Of a DNA stretch of 32,258 nt, positions 16,852-24,734 are shown piece by piece. The notes under the pieces are model-generated. The model was not told the origin of the DNA and did not search any database. It was given only the letters and a program-made list of their open reading frames with translations. The DNA is from Anaerolineae bacterium (lineage in GTDB: Bacteria; Chloroflexota; Anaerolineae; 4572-78; J111): positions 1-32,258 of the forward strand of contig JAGRBZ010000048.1 in the NCBI GenBank assembly GCA_020433805.1, read 5' to 3'. Position numbers and translations under genes: made by a program. Each line of letters starts with the position of its first letter. Position 1 is the stretch's first letter.

Positions 16852-18003
16852 TTATGTCAGGTATTGGTCAACATCAGGCCTGAAATTGGGGTTGGCAAAG
16901 GCCTCCCGGTTAAATTCCTGCTTCTTGGGACGCTGTTCAAAATTGTGGCTCACCTGAAGCTGGTCATAAGCCGGCATCAGCGGGGCCAGGGACGGCTCCT
17001 CAATCGAGCGCCATTCCTGCCGGCTATGAATATTAAACATTTGGCCATACTGATCGAGCCAATGATCATAGTCGGCTTGGAGGTGGACATTCAGACGGGC
17101 ATATTGCCGGGGGGTCAAGACCGGCGGCATCCGCCAGACCTGGATAGTTGGTTTGCGTTCACCCGGGATGAGTTCAACCGCAGCCAATCCTTCCTGGCAC
17201 AAGATTTCCAGCAGCCCGTCCTTCCAATGTTTGCAGATCAACCCCTTGTGCTTGGGATGAGATATCAGGCGCAGCCACCGGTAGGCTGAACTCAGGCAAC
17301 AATCGTCTTGACTCTGGAGAGGGTGGCCGGCCTGACGCGCCTCCCGCGACTGGTGACATTCCAGCGCATCGCCGCAAATATAGCGGCTATGTTGCCGGTT
17401 CAACTTGGTCGCCAGTTCCACATAGGAATATTTTTGGGGGAGCGACCAAAAGTTGGGCTTGATGGATTTCAAGGAGCGAATGTCTGCCGAGTCGAGGAAT
17501 TTCCATAGAAAAAAGGCCGGCCCCAGCAGCGGCATCCAGTAGTAAGTGGTGTGGTGGACCAATAGGCTGAAGCCGACGCCACCTTTCTCGAAAAAACCCT
17601 TGTAGTAGTCGGCCTGGGCCACCTGCTGGCCGGGCGACAACACCGGCCCGGGGGACTCTGCGATCGGCCAGTCGTCGCGCTCTTCTACGGGGACGGTTAT
17701 AGCTCTGTCAGCAGCGGGAACGTCCGGCTCAACCACGAACCTGAGCTCGACCGGATGGCCCATAATGTTCGTGAGTACCCGTTGGATCGTCGCAAACAGG
17801 CGGTTCTCCAACCAATCCTGGGCAAAGACGCTCTTGACGCCCACCACCAGGCTGTCGCCATCCCCCGCAACGGCGTGAGTCTCCTTGACCCAGGTGTCGA
17901 AGGTGGCCCGCGTCATTTGCAGTTGGAGTTGGGCCAGGGCCAGTTCCCAGATTTGTTGTGGCGAACGGCTCGTTGGGGCTTGAGTGGTGGCTGAACTAGA
18001 CAA
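16852..18003 (-). CDS. DnaA domain I fused to a non-AAA+ replication-like domain
   Basis: In this 383-aa protein, residues ~14-95 match DnaA domain I: IWELALAQLQLQMTRATFDTWV, then LVVGVKSVFAQDWLENRL and a final strand pair (VELRFVVE). In DnaA and some phage or plasmid initiators this domain recruits helicase or partners. There is no Walker A or AAA+ domain and no DnaA domain IV. After an acidic linker (~95-125) the protein continues with YYWMPLLGPAFFLWKFLDS and YSYVELATKLN..HSRYICGD, which looks like a winged-helix replication-protein part. A cysteine- and tryptophan-rich C-terminal region follows. It is probably the element's replication initiator or helicase recruiter. The gene starts 17 bp after the J-domain gene, so they are co-transcribed. 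Confidence 0.7.
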   Translation of the reverse strand: MSSSATTQAPTSRSPQQIWELALAQLQLQMTRATFDTWVKETHAVAGDGDSLVVGVKSVFAQDWLENRLFATIQRVLTNIMGHPVELRFVVEPDVPAADRAITVPVEERDDWPIAESPGPVLSPGQQVAQADYYKGFFEKGGVGFSLLVHHTTYYWMPLLGPAFFLWKFLDSADIRSLKSIKPNFWSLPQKYSYVELATKLNRQHSRYICGDALECHQSREARQAGHPLQSQDDCCLSSAYRWLRLISHPKHKGLICKHWKDGLLEILCQEGLAAVELIPGERKPTIQVWRMPPVLTPRQYARLNVHLQADYDHWLDQYGQMFNIHSRQEWRSIEEPSLAPLMPAYDQLQVSHNFEQRPKKQEFNREAFANPNFRPDVDQYLT

Positions 18004-18020
18004 GAGGTTTGATCCTTTAC

Positions 18021-18554
18021 TTAGCCTGTGATGTGATCGAGGCCAGCCAACGCCTGCTCGTAGGCTCGCCGCAGTCGTTGGAATTCCTCGGGGTCGCCGC
18101 CGGCGTCAGGATGGTGCCGGCGGGCCAGAGCGCGGTAGGCATTCCGCACTGCCGCTAGCCCGGCGTCTTGTTCGACCCCCAACACCTGCCACCAGGCCTC
18201 GCTGCCGCTGCCCAATAACAGCGCGGTGTCATCCGGAGTGGCGGCAAAGCCCAGAAAGAATTGGACAAAAACCTGGTCCAAGGTGTGGGTTTCGCTGCTG
18301 ACGCCATACTCTTCCAGCGCTCGCCACAGATAGGTGATGGTCAACTGGGCGGCTCGCAGGTTGTCCAGGGCATCGTCATACTTGCTACAGCGAAAGACAT
18401 ACCGTTGGCCACTACGGTCAAAGACGATCTCGGCCGTGCCCTCGAAAATATCCTGGCTGATCTTCAGACTGGTGGCGTCCATGGCGTCGATCACCCGGCG
18501 CAGATCGCGCTGGACGGTTTTAGGTTGGGCTGAAAAACGTCGCTTCTGGCTCAA
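18021..18554 (-). CDS. J-domain protein
   Basis: This is a 177-aa protein. The C-terminal 60 residues are a J domain (WWQVLGVEQDAGLAAVRNAY ... RRHHPDAGGD) with the HPD tripeptide at 148-150 that stimulates Hsp70 ATPase. The N-terminal ~110 residues are not a known DnaJ region. They include VQRDLRRVIDAM and strands (AEIVFDRSGQRYVFRCS) that may bind a specific client. On plasmids, J proteins can help remodel the initiator. The position just before the DnaA-domain gene fits that, as an inference. Confidence 0.75.
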   Translation of the reverse strand: MSQKRRFSAQPKTVQRDLRRVIDAMDATSLKISQDIFEGTAEIVFDRSGQRYVFRCSKYDDALDNLRAAQLTITYLWRALEEYGVSSETHTLDQVFVQFFLGFAATPDDTALLLGSGSEAWWQVLGVEQDAGLAAVRNAYRALARRHHPDAGGDPEEFQRLRRAYEQALAGLDHITG

Positions 18555-18569
18555 TGTGCTACCTCCGGG

Positions 18570-18833
18570 CTAGAACTCATCAAACATCTCCTCGAACAAG
18601 CCGGCGATATCGCTATCCTCGGCCCGATCAGCGGTCTCACCGGCTTGTTGGGCCCCACCCAGCAGTGCCGCTCGCAGAATATCGCGCCGTTTACGACCGT
18701 TGGCCTGGATAATCGACTCCAGCAGGGTTTCCAATTCCGGCGGGTCCTCGCCGGGGATGAAACGATAATAAAAATCAAATTCGTAGACGGTGCCTGGTTT
18801 AGCCGGCCGTCCTCGACTGGATTTAGCCATCAT
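18570..18833 (-). CDS. Small protein after the ParM-like gene, candidate ParR-type adaptor
   Basis: This 87-aa protein has a basic N-terminus (SSRGRPAKPG), a strand (VYEFDFYYRFIP), a helix and NGRKRRDILRAALLGG, then an acidic tail (GLFEEMFDEF). This layout of DNA-binding front and acidic partner-binding end is typical of ParR adaptors, which link a centromere to ParM filaments, but the sequence is not diagnostic. It sits 77 bp after the ParM-like gene. The gap holds two repeats (18847-18896) that could be its binding site. ATG 18833 or 18830 may be used. Confidence 0.55.
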   Translation of the reverse strand: MMAKSSRGRPAKPGTVYEFDFYYRFIPGEDPPELETLLESIIQANGRKRRDILRAALLGGAQQAGETADRAEDSDIAGLFEEMFDEF

Positions 18834-18846
18834 TACCTGTCCGTGC

Positions 18847-18896
18847 TATTTTACCGGAGTAAAAATCCGGTCACCTATTTTCACCGGAGTAAAAAT
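18847..18896. repeat. Pair of 20-21-bp direct repeats between parM-like and parR-like genes
   Basis: TATTTTACCGGAGTAAAAAT (18847-18866) and the same with one extra C (18876-18896) are 29 bp apart, about three helical turns less two bases. Each has the core ACCGGAGT, and a third CCGGT lies between them. They look like an operator or minimal centromere for the small protein encoded downstream, and lie within its leader. Confidence 0.65.
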
Positions 18897-18910
18897 AAGC
18901 AGGGAGATGG

Positions 18911-19984
18911 TTAGCTCAAAAAGCCAGGCCGCATAGCCAGTTTGGCCAGACCGCGGGCGTTGGCCAGCACCGGCTCGTACATCATCGTCGCTTTGGGAAA
19001 CTGACGCAGCAACGTAGTCGATAGGGCTAGCGCTCCGCCGCCGGTCAGCAGGATGGTATAGGCATCCTTAGACTTGCCGACGGTCCGATCCAGGAAGTTG
19101 TGGACATCGGCGGCCAGGGACTGCACCGCCCGTTTGCCTTCCTGGGTGACATCGGTCAACTGGCCGTTGATGTAAGTCTCAGCCGTCTGGCCGTTGACCA
19201 CTGCCTGGACCAATTCGTTGGCCGCTCGCAGTTCCAGTTCCAGGCCATAGCTGTGCTTGACACTACGCATCAGTCGCTCAGCGGCCCGGCGCATACCCAG
19301 TGTATCGCCCTCACTGACGCGTTGGCTGATCTGGCCGCCCTCGACAACCAACACATCCAGGGTGTTGAAGCCTTCATCAATAATCAGAGTTGGGGCGCGC
19401 TGGGCTTCCTTGCCCCGGATCCACTGGCCGCGCGAGTCCATCCCCCAGTCGAACCAGGTAGCCACCGGCTGAGGGATCTTGGCCCGAATGGTGGTAATGG
19501 TCAGCACCGTCTCCACGCCATCAACGCTGAAGAGATGTTCGCCGACCATCCAGTTACGCATGGCCCGCTCCACCTGGAGGGCTTCATTCTTGTCTTGGAC
19601 CACTTCCACCGGTAGGGCAATGGCCAGGGCCACCTGGTGAGCGCCGCCGTTGAGGATGCGGTACAGGGCGGCATAAAAGGTAGCTCGCAGTTCCGGGCTG
19701 TCCTTGAAGCGGTCAAAATCCATACGGTCAATCGGTTCGGCAAAGTCGCTGACGTTGGGGCCGACCAGGTATTCGGTCCGGTCAAAGACCACTCGAAAGG
19801 GATGGCGGCTGGCTCGCTGCGGCCGGACAACGCCGGCCAGGGTCAGGCCGTCTTTCTTACCCCGGTTCGGTTCGCCCACCGACGAAGGTAGGACGTAAGT
19901 CAAGATTTCATCGCCTTGTACCCGGGCGATTTTGATGGCATTAAAACCGGGATCGAGTCCGGCTAAGATGATCTCGTGGTTCAT
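18911..19984 (-). CDS. ParM/Alp-type actin-like protein
   Basis: This 357-aa protein has the actin-ATPase motifs: phosphate 1 LAGLDPGFNAIKI (~6-18), phosphate 2 LIIDEGFNTLDVL and adenosine LLTGGGALAL. ParM/Alp proteins polymerise with ATP to push plasmid copies apart. The start at ATG 19984 follows AGGAG at a suitable distance, so an upstream in-frame start at 20035 is not used. It is followed by repeats and a candidate adaptor gene, giving a ParM-type partition locus. The 350-bp stretch upstream holds a phased motif array. Confidence 0.8.
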   Translation of the reverse strand: MNHEIILAGLDPGFNAIKIARVQGDEILTYVLPSSVGEPNRGKKDGLTLAGVVRPQRASRHPFRVVFDRTEYLVGPNVSDFAEPIDRMDFDRFKDSPELRATFYAALYRILNGGAHQVALAIALPVEVVQDKNEALQVERAMRNWMVGEHLFSVDGVETVLTITTIRAKIPQPVATWFDWGMDSRGQWIRGKEAQRAPTLIIDEGFNTLDVLVVEGGQISQRVSEGDTLGMRRAAERLMRSVKHSYGLELELRAANELVQAVVNGQTAETYINGQLTDVTQEGKRAVQSLAADVHNFLDRTVGKSKDAYTILLTGGGALALSTTLLRQFPKATMMYEPVLANARGLAKLAMRPGFLS

Positions 19985-20035
19985 TATTGCACTCCTCGTG
20001 GATTTTGGGTTTACGCTTAACGACCTGTAACCCAA

Positions 20036-20392
20036 TCTGCTTTTCCAATATTGTAAAACTGTAAATTACCCTTGTTGAGACCACCGCCACCACAGGGGCG
20101 AAGGTGAAGAACTTGCGGGCTTAAGTTGGTTGTAAACAAGCCTTATGCCCTGCGCCTGGGTTAATAATGACCCATCTATGGGCTGGCCAAGGGTCAGGGT
20201 TATACTCCGGCCAGAACCCTTATGGGCTGCTTACCTACTGTTACCGATCTGAACCCGGCCTGTGCCTGACTTACCAAGCTCTTGTTGGGCTGTTACCACG
20301 CTGTTCAGGCGCTAGTTATGGCTCTGCTGTCTCAGCCTCCACCACATCAAACCGGGTTATGGCCTAGTTTATGACCTTCTTACGAGTCCGGG
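20036..20392. repeat. Gene-free stretch with helically phased TTAC/TTAT motifs
   Basis: No gene is supported here. From 20200 to 20380 there are ten TTA(C/T) tetramers at 20200, 20220, 20231, 20241, 20271, 20293, 20316, 20357, 20369 and 20380. The gaps are mostly close to multiples of 10-11 bp. Between 20271 and 20340 they head a degenerate ~22-bp unit (TTACCAAGCTCTTG, TTACCACGCTGTTC, TTATGGCTCTGCTG). This is a candidate centromere or origin for the ParM-like system downstream. The rest of the stretch (20036-20199) shows nothing clear. Confidence 0.4.
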
Positions 20393-20761
20393 TCAGGCTA
20401 CCACCTCATCATCCATATCGCCTTGTCCCAAATCAACCTCACTTCCCAGCATCGGAGGTAACAGCTCTGGCGGTTCCTGCCAGGTGGGCAGCGTTCCATC
20501 CCACATCATTGCCGGTGGCAGGTTGTAGCTCGGATAGCGATGGTTGTGGGTCGTCCGGTGGGACTGGGCACCCAGTGCTTTCGTCCACTGCCGGTTGACG
20601 ATCAGGGCGGTGCCGCCAATGGTAATCGCTGCCAGAAAAAAAGCGCCGACCCCGACGGTGACCAACCGCATTGCCTCGCTGATGTAGAAGGCGTAGACGA
20701 TGCCGCTGCCGAAGGCCAAACCAAGACCCAGGCTGAACCAGATCAATAATCGTTTCATCAA
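20393..20761 (-). CDS. Small membrane protein, unknown
   Basis: This 122-aa protein has two predicted transmembrane helices in the first 60 residues (LLIWFSLGLGLAFGSGIVYAF and LVTVGVGAFFLAAITIGGTAL). A Pro-rich and then acidic cytoplasmic tail follows (PPELLPPMLGSEVDLGQGDMDDE). Its ATG overlaps the stop of the FtsK-like gene in an ATGA, so the two are coupled. It could anchor the motor to the membrane, as an inference. No family is recognised. Confidence 0.65.
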   Translation of the reverse strand: MMKRLLIWFSLGLGLAFGSGIVYAFYISEAMRLVTVGVGAFFLAAITIGGTALIVNRQWTKALGAQSHRTTHNHRYPSYNLPPAMMWDGTLPTWQEPPELLPPMLGSEVDLGQGDMDDEVVA

Positions 20762-22017
20762 GCACCCTCCCTGAGCTGCCGCCAGTAACGGATACGCTGT
20801 TTGAGTAGCTGGCTATAATCACGCACCAGCATTGCTTTGGCCGTCCCCCCGCCAAATTGTGAACGAAGGGCCGTGGCGCTATTCTTGATCACCAGAGCAT
20901 AGGCCAGCCGGTCGGGGTCGATCTGCCACTCATCTACCAGGCAATCCCCGGCCAGTTGATCCTGATCAGGTGGCGTTGGCTCCTGAGCTGACCGGGGCAG
21001 GGTTTCATAATCTCGTTCTTCTGGCAAGGCGGCGCGAAATCGAGTTGTCCGGCCGTTGACGATGGCCAGACCGTCCCCGTCACCGCCCAGCTTTTCGGTA
21101 TGTTGTCCTTCCAGTCCCGTGGCCAGGTAGGCTTGTTCACGTGGCAGCTGGAAGACGATCCGGCTGGGAAAGTTGGCCTTGGCCAACGACCCCTTGTCGC
21201 CAAAGACGGAGGGATTGGCCGCTTGAGAAGCAACTAGCAGGTTGATGTTTAGCCCACCGGCCATCTGTGACAGTTGGGTCAGCATCGGCCCGGTCTCGGG
21301 ATTGATCTGGGTCAGTTGGGAAACTTCGTCAACGACCACCACCCAGCGCTGCCGGCAGCGCTCATTATCCTGCCGGCGTCGTTCCATCTCGGCCAGGGCA
21401 AAGCGCAGCAGATTGGCGCTGTCTTCATAGTTGTTGGCCAACGGCGCGGCCAGGTGCGCCAGCCGGGCAAAGGGCTGAAAGGTAATATCATTCTTGGGGT
21501 TGAGGATCAGGAATTGATATTCTCCGGGTTGGTGGGTGCGGGCCAGGCTGAGGATGAAGTTGGCCAGGCAGGTCGTTTTGCCGGAGCGGGTCGCGCCGAA
21601 GATGCTCTTGTGGGGATTGTGCCAGTCGACCCGGGCCACCGGGCCCAGCGCTTTTTGGCCAATGGTGGCCGAGCTGGCCCGGTGGGGCAGCTGTGACAGA
21701 TGCACCTCCCGCCAGCGGCCCCGAGGCAGGGTGAACTCAACCCGAACCAGAGCCAGGTCACGATAGACCCGGGCAAAGGGGGAGCCGGAGGCCATGGCCA
21801 GCCGGTCGCCCAGGGTCAATACGGTTTTCAGGTCTTCATCACGGATTTGAATGGTCACGGTCACGCACTGTGGCCCGATCACCGGCCGGTTGTGAAAGCG
21901 GAACGGCACACCACTCTCGAGCTTGACCCGGCGCATGAGATGACGCCGGGTGGCATCGGTGTGGCACAGGACGTAGGTCACAGCTTGCAAGTACAGTCGG
22001 TTTTCGCTCTGTTTCAT
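20758..22017 (-). CDS. FtsK/SpoIIIE-like DNA motor
   Basis: This is a 419-aa protein. The motor has Walker A GATRSGKTT (141-149), LILNPKNDI after it, and Walker B RWVVVVDEVSQL (~224-235). The region QMAGGLNINLLVASQAAN is then typical of FtsK/TraB translocases. There is no N-terminal membrane domain and no gamma (KOPS-binding) winged helix, so it is shorter than FtsK. On mobile elements, such motors either move double-stranded DNA during transfer (as in actinomycete ICEs) or assist segregation. The two small membrane proteins encoded on each side may supply membrane attachment. No T4SS genes are visible, so conjugation by the classical route is not supported here. Confidence 0.75.
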   Translation of the reverse strand: MKQSENRLYLQAVTYVLCHTDATRRHLMRRVKLESGVPFRFHNRPVIGPQCVTVTIQIRDEDLKTVLTLGDRLAMASGSPFARVYRDLALVRVEFTLPRGRWREVHLSQLPHRASSATIGQKALGPVARVDWHNPHKSIFGATRSGKTTCLANFILSLARTHQPGEYQFLILNPKNDITFQPFARLAHLAAPLANNYEDSANLLRFALAEMERRRQDNERCRQRWVVVVDEVSQLTQINPETGPMLTQLSQMAGGLNINLLVASQAANPSVFGDKGSLAKANFPSRIVFQLPREQAYLATGLEGQHTEKLGGDGDGLAIVNGRTTRFRAALPEERDYETLPRSAQEPTPPDQDQLAGDCLVDEWQIDPDRLAYALVIKNSATALRSQFGGGTAKAMLVRDYSQLLKQRIRYWRQLREGA

Positions 22018-22029
22018 GGTGTCATACCC

Positions 22030-22100
22030 CTCCCTACTCCCTACTCTACCCCCGAATTAGGCCAAATAGCCCCTTCTGAGTAGGGGAGTAGGGCAGTAGG
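22030..22100. repeat. Inverted repeat built of CCCTACT units before the FtsK-like gene
   Basis: CTCCCTACTCCCTACTC (around 22030-22046) and the related GAGTAGGGGAGTAGGG (around 22078-22093) can pair into a long imperfect hairpin in the leader of the FtsK-like gene. It is in the 85-bp gap after the small membrane gene. A regulatory role is possible but unproven. Confidence 0.5.
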
Positions 22101-22102
22101 CC

Positions 22103-22363
22103 TCAGCCGGCCAGGCCCCAGGCCAGCGCCCGCCAGCCGATGCTAACGAGAACCAACCTTAATCGCCAGGTTGCCAGCCAGTCGTCATAGCGACGTTGGA
22201 ACTTGGCCGTCTGGCTCTGGCACCACCACCCGACGACCAACAGCCAGGCCAGCGACAGGAGGGGGATGGCCAAAAAATCTGCGCCGCGCTGGTCATCAAC
22301 TACTTCCACATTGAGACTCAAATAGATGGCCATTGTTGTGGCTTCAAAGGTCGTTGCCATCAC
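22103..22363 (-). CDS. Small membrane protein after recA, unknown
   Basis: This 86-aa protein has one clear transmembrane helix ([17 protein letters not shown]) and a second, weaker hydrophobic stretch at the C-terminus. Its ATG overlaps the recA stop. No family is recognised. It is one of two small membrane proteins bracketing the FtsK-like motor gene. Confidence 0.55.
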   Translation of the reverse strand: MMATTFEATTMAIYLSLNVEVVDDQRGADFLAIPLLSLAWLLVVGWWCQSQTAKFQRRYDDWLATWRLRLVLVSIGWRALAWGLAG

Positions 22364-23208
22364 GGGCCTCCAAAGCGCATATCGAATTCCGCGCTCCGGT
22401 AGGGGGGAGCAACCTTGTTCTTTTTGACCGTGGCTTTGATCCGGGCGCCAATGATCTCACCCCCTGCCTTGACGGCCCGAATTCGGCGCAGTTCCAGTCG
22501 AACCGAGGCGTAAAAACGGAGGGCCATCCCGCCGGTGGGCGTCTCTCCGCTGCCAAAAAGTACGCCGGCCTTCATCCGGAGTTGGTTCGTAAAGATCAGG
22601 ATCGTGCCGTTGGCTCGCACCGGACCGGCCAGTTTACGCAGGGCCTGGCTCATTAACCGGGCCTGCAAACCGGCGTGGTTGTCACCCATCTCGCCTTCAA
22701 GCTCGGCTCGGGGCACCAGGCCGGCGGCCGAGTCAATGACCACCACCGAGGCCCCGGCCCGCACCAGGGCTTCGGCAATCTCCAGCGCCTCTTCACCGGT
22801 GGTGGGCTGGGCCAGGTAGAGATTGGCCAGGTTGACCCCGCAACGAGCGGCGTAGCTCAGATCGAGGGCGTGTTCCATATCAATAAAAGCGCATACCCCA
22901 TCCTGATTCTGGCCTTCGGCGATGACCTTCAGGCAGAGGGTGGTCTTGCCGCTGCTTTCCGGGCCATAGATGTCGGTGATTCGGCCTCGCGGCAGGCCAC
23001 CGACCCCCAAAGCGGCATCGAGGGTGGGGTAGCCGGTGGAGATGGCTTCTACCCCGATGTCGGCGGTATCGCCCAGTTGCCGGATGACCCCCTCACCAAA
23101 ACGGCGGTGCAGGTCGCGCAGTGTCCGCTCCAGCTCGGCCTGTCGAACCTCTGGGCTAATGACCGGCGGGGATAGGACACCGATTTTTCCATTGGTTGTG
23201 CTTAGCAT
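22360..23208 (-). CDS. recA: RecA-family recombinase lacking the C-terminal domain
   Basis: This 282-aa protein has Walker [10 protein letters not shown] (82-90), the RecA-specific FIDMEHALD segment, Walker B VVVIDS (~155-160), loop L1 region [10 protein letters not shown] and the [16 protein letters not shown]2 region. It stops at FDMRFGGP, where chromosomal RecA (~345 aa) goes on with its C-terminal regulatory domain. It is therefore an element-borne RecA core, and loss of that domain could change regulation and DNA pairing. Its leader has a strong hairpin at 23273-23301. It begins the recA/membrane/ftsK-like run. Confidence 0.9.
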   Translation of the reverse strand: MLSTTNGKIGVLSPPVISPEVRQAELERTLRDLHRRFGEGVIRQLGDTADIGVEAISTGYPTLDAALGVGGLPRGRITDIYGPESSGKTTLCLKVIAEGQNQDGVCAFIDMEHALDLSYAARCGVNLANLYLAQPTTGEEALEIAEALVRAGASVVVIDSAAGLVPRAELEGEMGDNHAGLQARLMSQALRKLAGPVRANGTILIFTNQLRMKAGVLFGSGETPTGGMALRFYASVRLELRRIRAVKAGGEIIGARIKATVKKNKVAPPYRSAEFDMRFGGP

Positions 23209-23272
23209 TGTCTGCCCCTTTCTGTTGGCTTATAATGGGATTGGCCGGGAAGGTTGTCTGCCCGCCCGGCCC

Positions 23273-23301
23273 GGCCTGCTGTTGGATCAGAACAGCAGGC
23301 C
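23273..23301. promoter_or_regulatory. Perfect 11-bp hairpin in the recA leader
   Basis: GGCCTGCTGTT (loop of 7) AACAGCAGGCC is a strong stem without a following T run on either strand, so it is not an ordinary terminator. It lies about 65 bp before the recA start. It could be a regulator binding site or an RNA structure. Confidence 0.5.
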
Positions 23302-23311
23302 ACCTTCAAAA

Positions 23312-23353
23312 CAATTAGCCCCTGGCAGCTAGAGCAGTCTAAGCTGCCAGGGG
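23312..23353 (-). terminator. Terminator-like hairpin at the end of the PD-(D/E)XK gene
   Basis: A 12-bp perfect stem (CCCCTGGCAGCT and AGCTGCCAGGGG, 23319-23353) overlaps the stop codon of the gene to the right and is followed on the minus strand by CTAATTGTTTTG. The T run is weak, so termination may be partial. Confidence 0.6.
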
Positions 23354-23910
23354 CGTTCTGCCGCTGCTTCAATCGCTTGATGTAAATGCTCCCAAGCTTC
23401 GAGATACCGCGCCCACTGGCCGCCATACGCTTCCGGATGAAACGACCATATAGCGATGTTGCGGCGCGGCTCGATATGGTTCATCGGGATCACAAAGGGC
23501 CAATCCTGACCATTGCGGGCGATGAAAACCAGCAAATCAGCCTGGTCGTGGTGGCGTACGTCACACTGGTAGCGCCCGCCGCCCTTTTTGAGCCGGTGAA
23601 ATCTGCTTATCTTGACCTCAACCTTTACCGCCCGGCCGGCTTCATCCTGCACCCATAGATCAAACGGACACTTGTGGGTGGTCGTCTGGGTGCGGTAGCC
23701 CATCTGCCGGATCAGCGCATCCACCACCTGCTCCGCTTGGTGTGAGAGTTGTTGCGACTCGATCTGGCGCTTGTTTTTCAAGGTGCTGTTTTGATAATGG
23801 GCCCACCACCAGCGCTGCCGGCGTAAAAATTCGTCAGTTTCTTGCCGCATCTGCCAGTAGAGCGGGTCATCCTTGTCGCGTTCGTGATCCATCTTCTCGC
23901 CGGCTGCCAT
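23329..23910 (-). CDS. PD-(D/E)XK nuclease-like protein
   Basis: This is a 193-aa protein. An acidic, aromatic N-terminal helix region is followed by ALIRQMGYRTQTTTHKCPFDLWVQDEAGRAVKVEVKI. Asp84 and the pair Glu98-x-Lys100 fit the PD-(D/E)XK nuclease core, and YQCDVRHHDQADLLVFIA supplies the next strand. A nuclease or a resolvase-like enzyme of the element is likely; target and partners are unknown. It is followed by a terminator-like hairpin and then recA. Confidence 0.65.
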   Translation of the reverse strand: MAAGEKMDHERDKDDPLYWQMRQETDEFLRRQRWWWAHYQNSTLKNKRQIESQQLSHQAEQVVDALIRQMGYRTQTTTHKCPFDLWVQDEAGRAVKVEVKISRFHRLKKGGGRYQCDVRHHDQADLLVFIARNGQDWPFVIPMNHIEPRRNIAIWSFHPEAYGGQWARYLEAWEHLHQAIEAAAERPWQLRLL

Positions 23911-23918
23911 CCTGCACC

Positions 23919-24230
23919 CTACCCTTCATCTGCTCGTTCCAGCCGGGGCACGGCTTCGAAGAAAAGGTGACAGTAGCCCTCCACCAGGCTGGCGATGGCC
24001 AGTTTCTCGACCTCAGAATAAGGAATGAAGTCGAAATTGTCGCTGGTGCAAAGATGGACCAGGGCACCATTGTCTAACGACAGCGCCGCGTGGTAACACA
24101 GCGGTATGCCGTTCTCACTCAAGGGTTGGCCAACGGCTGGGTCGCCGTGCAGTAGGTGAATGCGGCCCTGCGTATCTTTCACCATAGTGAAAACAAATTC
24201 CTCCAGGGGGATCAGGCCGATATTGCTCAT
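23919..24230 (-). CDS. Hypothetical protein
   Basis: This is a 103-aa soluble protein (MSNIGLIPLEEFVFTMVKD ... SLVEGYCHLFFEAVPRLERADEG). Its start overlaps the preceding stop in ATGA, and the next gene begins 8 bp after it, so it is part of the ParB-to-nuclease operon. I see no known domain. Confidence 0.6.
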   Translation of the reverse strand: MSNIGLIPLEEFVFTMVKDTQGRIHLLHGDPAVGQPLSENGIPLCYHAALSLDNGALVHLCTSDNFDFIPYSEVEKLAIASLVEGYCHLFFEAVPRLERADEG

Positions 24231-24487
24231 CGGGGATACCCCTCATCCGGGAGCGATTCACTCGCCCGATCGGCGCCAGCTAAGGCTTTTATACCGTGGC
24301 CGCCGGCTCGACTGGCCCACTGCCACAGGTCGGCGTCTTTTAGCTGCTGGCAGGCATCCATAAAATCATCAGGCTCGGCCCGACCGGCCTCACGCCAGGT
24401 TTCCAATAAGCCCAGCCACGTTTGCAGGGCATATATGGTATCCTGCGTGGTCAATAACCAGTCGGTGATAACTTTTTGCCGGTCCAT
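24227..24487 (-). CDS. Hypothetical protein
   Basis: This is an 86-aa helical protein starting MDRQKVITDWLL. The ATG at 24487 is preferred because GGAGG lies eight bases before it and the start then falls just after the preceding stop; an upstream in-frame start at 24511 overlaps that gene. No domain is recognised. Confidence 0.6.
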   Translation of the reverse strand: MDRQKVITDWLLTTQDTIYALQTWLGLLETWREAGRAEPDDFMDACQQLKDADLWQWASRAGGHGIKALAGADRASESLPDEGYPR

Positions 24488-24488
24488 G

Positions 24489-24734
24489 CTATGCGCCTCC
24501 ACTAACTTCATTTACAAAGGCCCGCGCTTTGTGGTCGGGGATGCCGAAGGCACGCAGCCAGGCCAATCCTTCCTCACCCGATAGGAACCAGGCGGCGCTG
24601 GCCCGGTCGTGGGGAGAGATGCTCAACCCCTGGGAGCAATCTCGAATGGCCCGGTAGACAACGGCGGCCAGGAGCCAGCGAACGGGGTCGCCCTGATGAT
24701 TGCGATAGCTGGGACGAATGTGAGTGCGGTTCAT
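24489..24734 (-). CDS. Hypothetical protein
   Basis: This is an 81-aa protein (MNRTHIRPSYRN ... KARAFVNEVSGGA). It begins in the TAATG overlap with the ParB-like gene, so it is translationally coupled to it. The centre (ISPHDRASAAWFLSGEEGLAWL) is a helical pair. No family is recognised. Confidence 0.6.
   Translation of the reverse strand: MNRTHIRPSYRNHQGDPVRWLLAAVVYRAIRDCSQGLSISPHDRASAAWFLSGEEGLAWLRAFGIPDHKARAFVNEVSGGA

Noticed and set aside
19501..19830. Minus-strand alternative frame of 109 codons inside the ParM-like gene
   Set aside because: It is out of frame with the clear actin-like protein and arises from its high G+C content.
20167..20598. Plus-strand short frames in the gene-free stretch before the ParM-like gene
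   Set aside because: They have no binding site or domain and cover the phased motif array and the end of a minus-strand gene.
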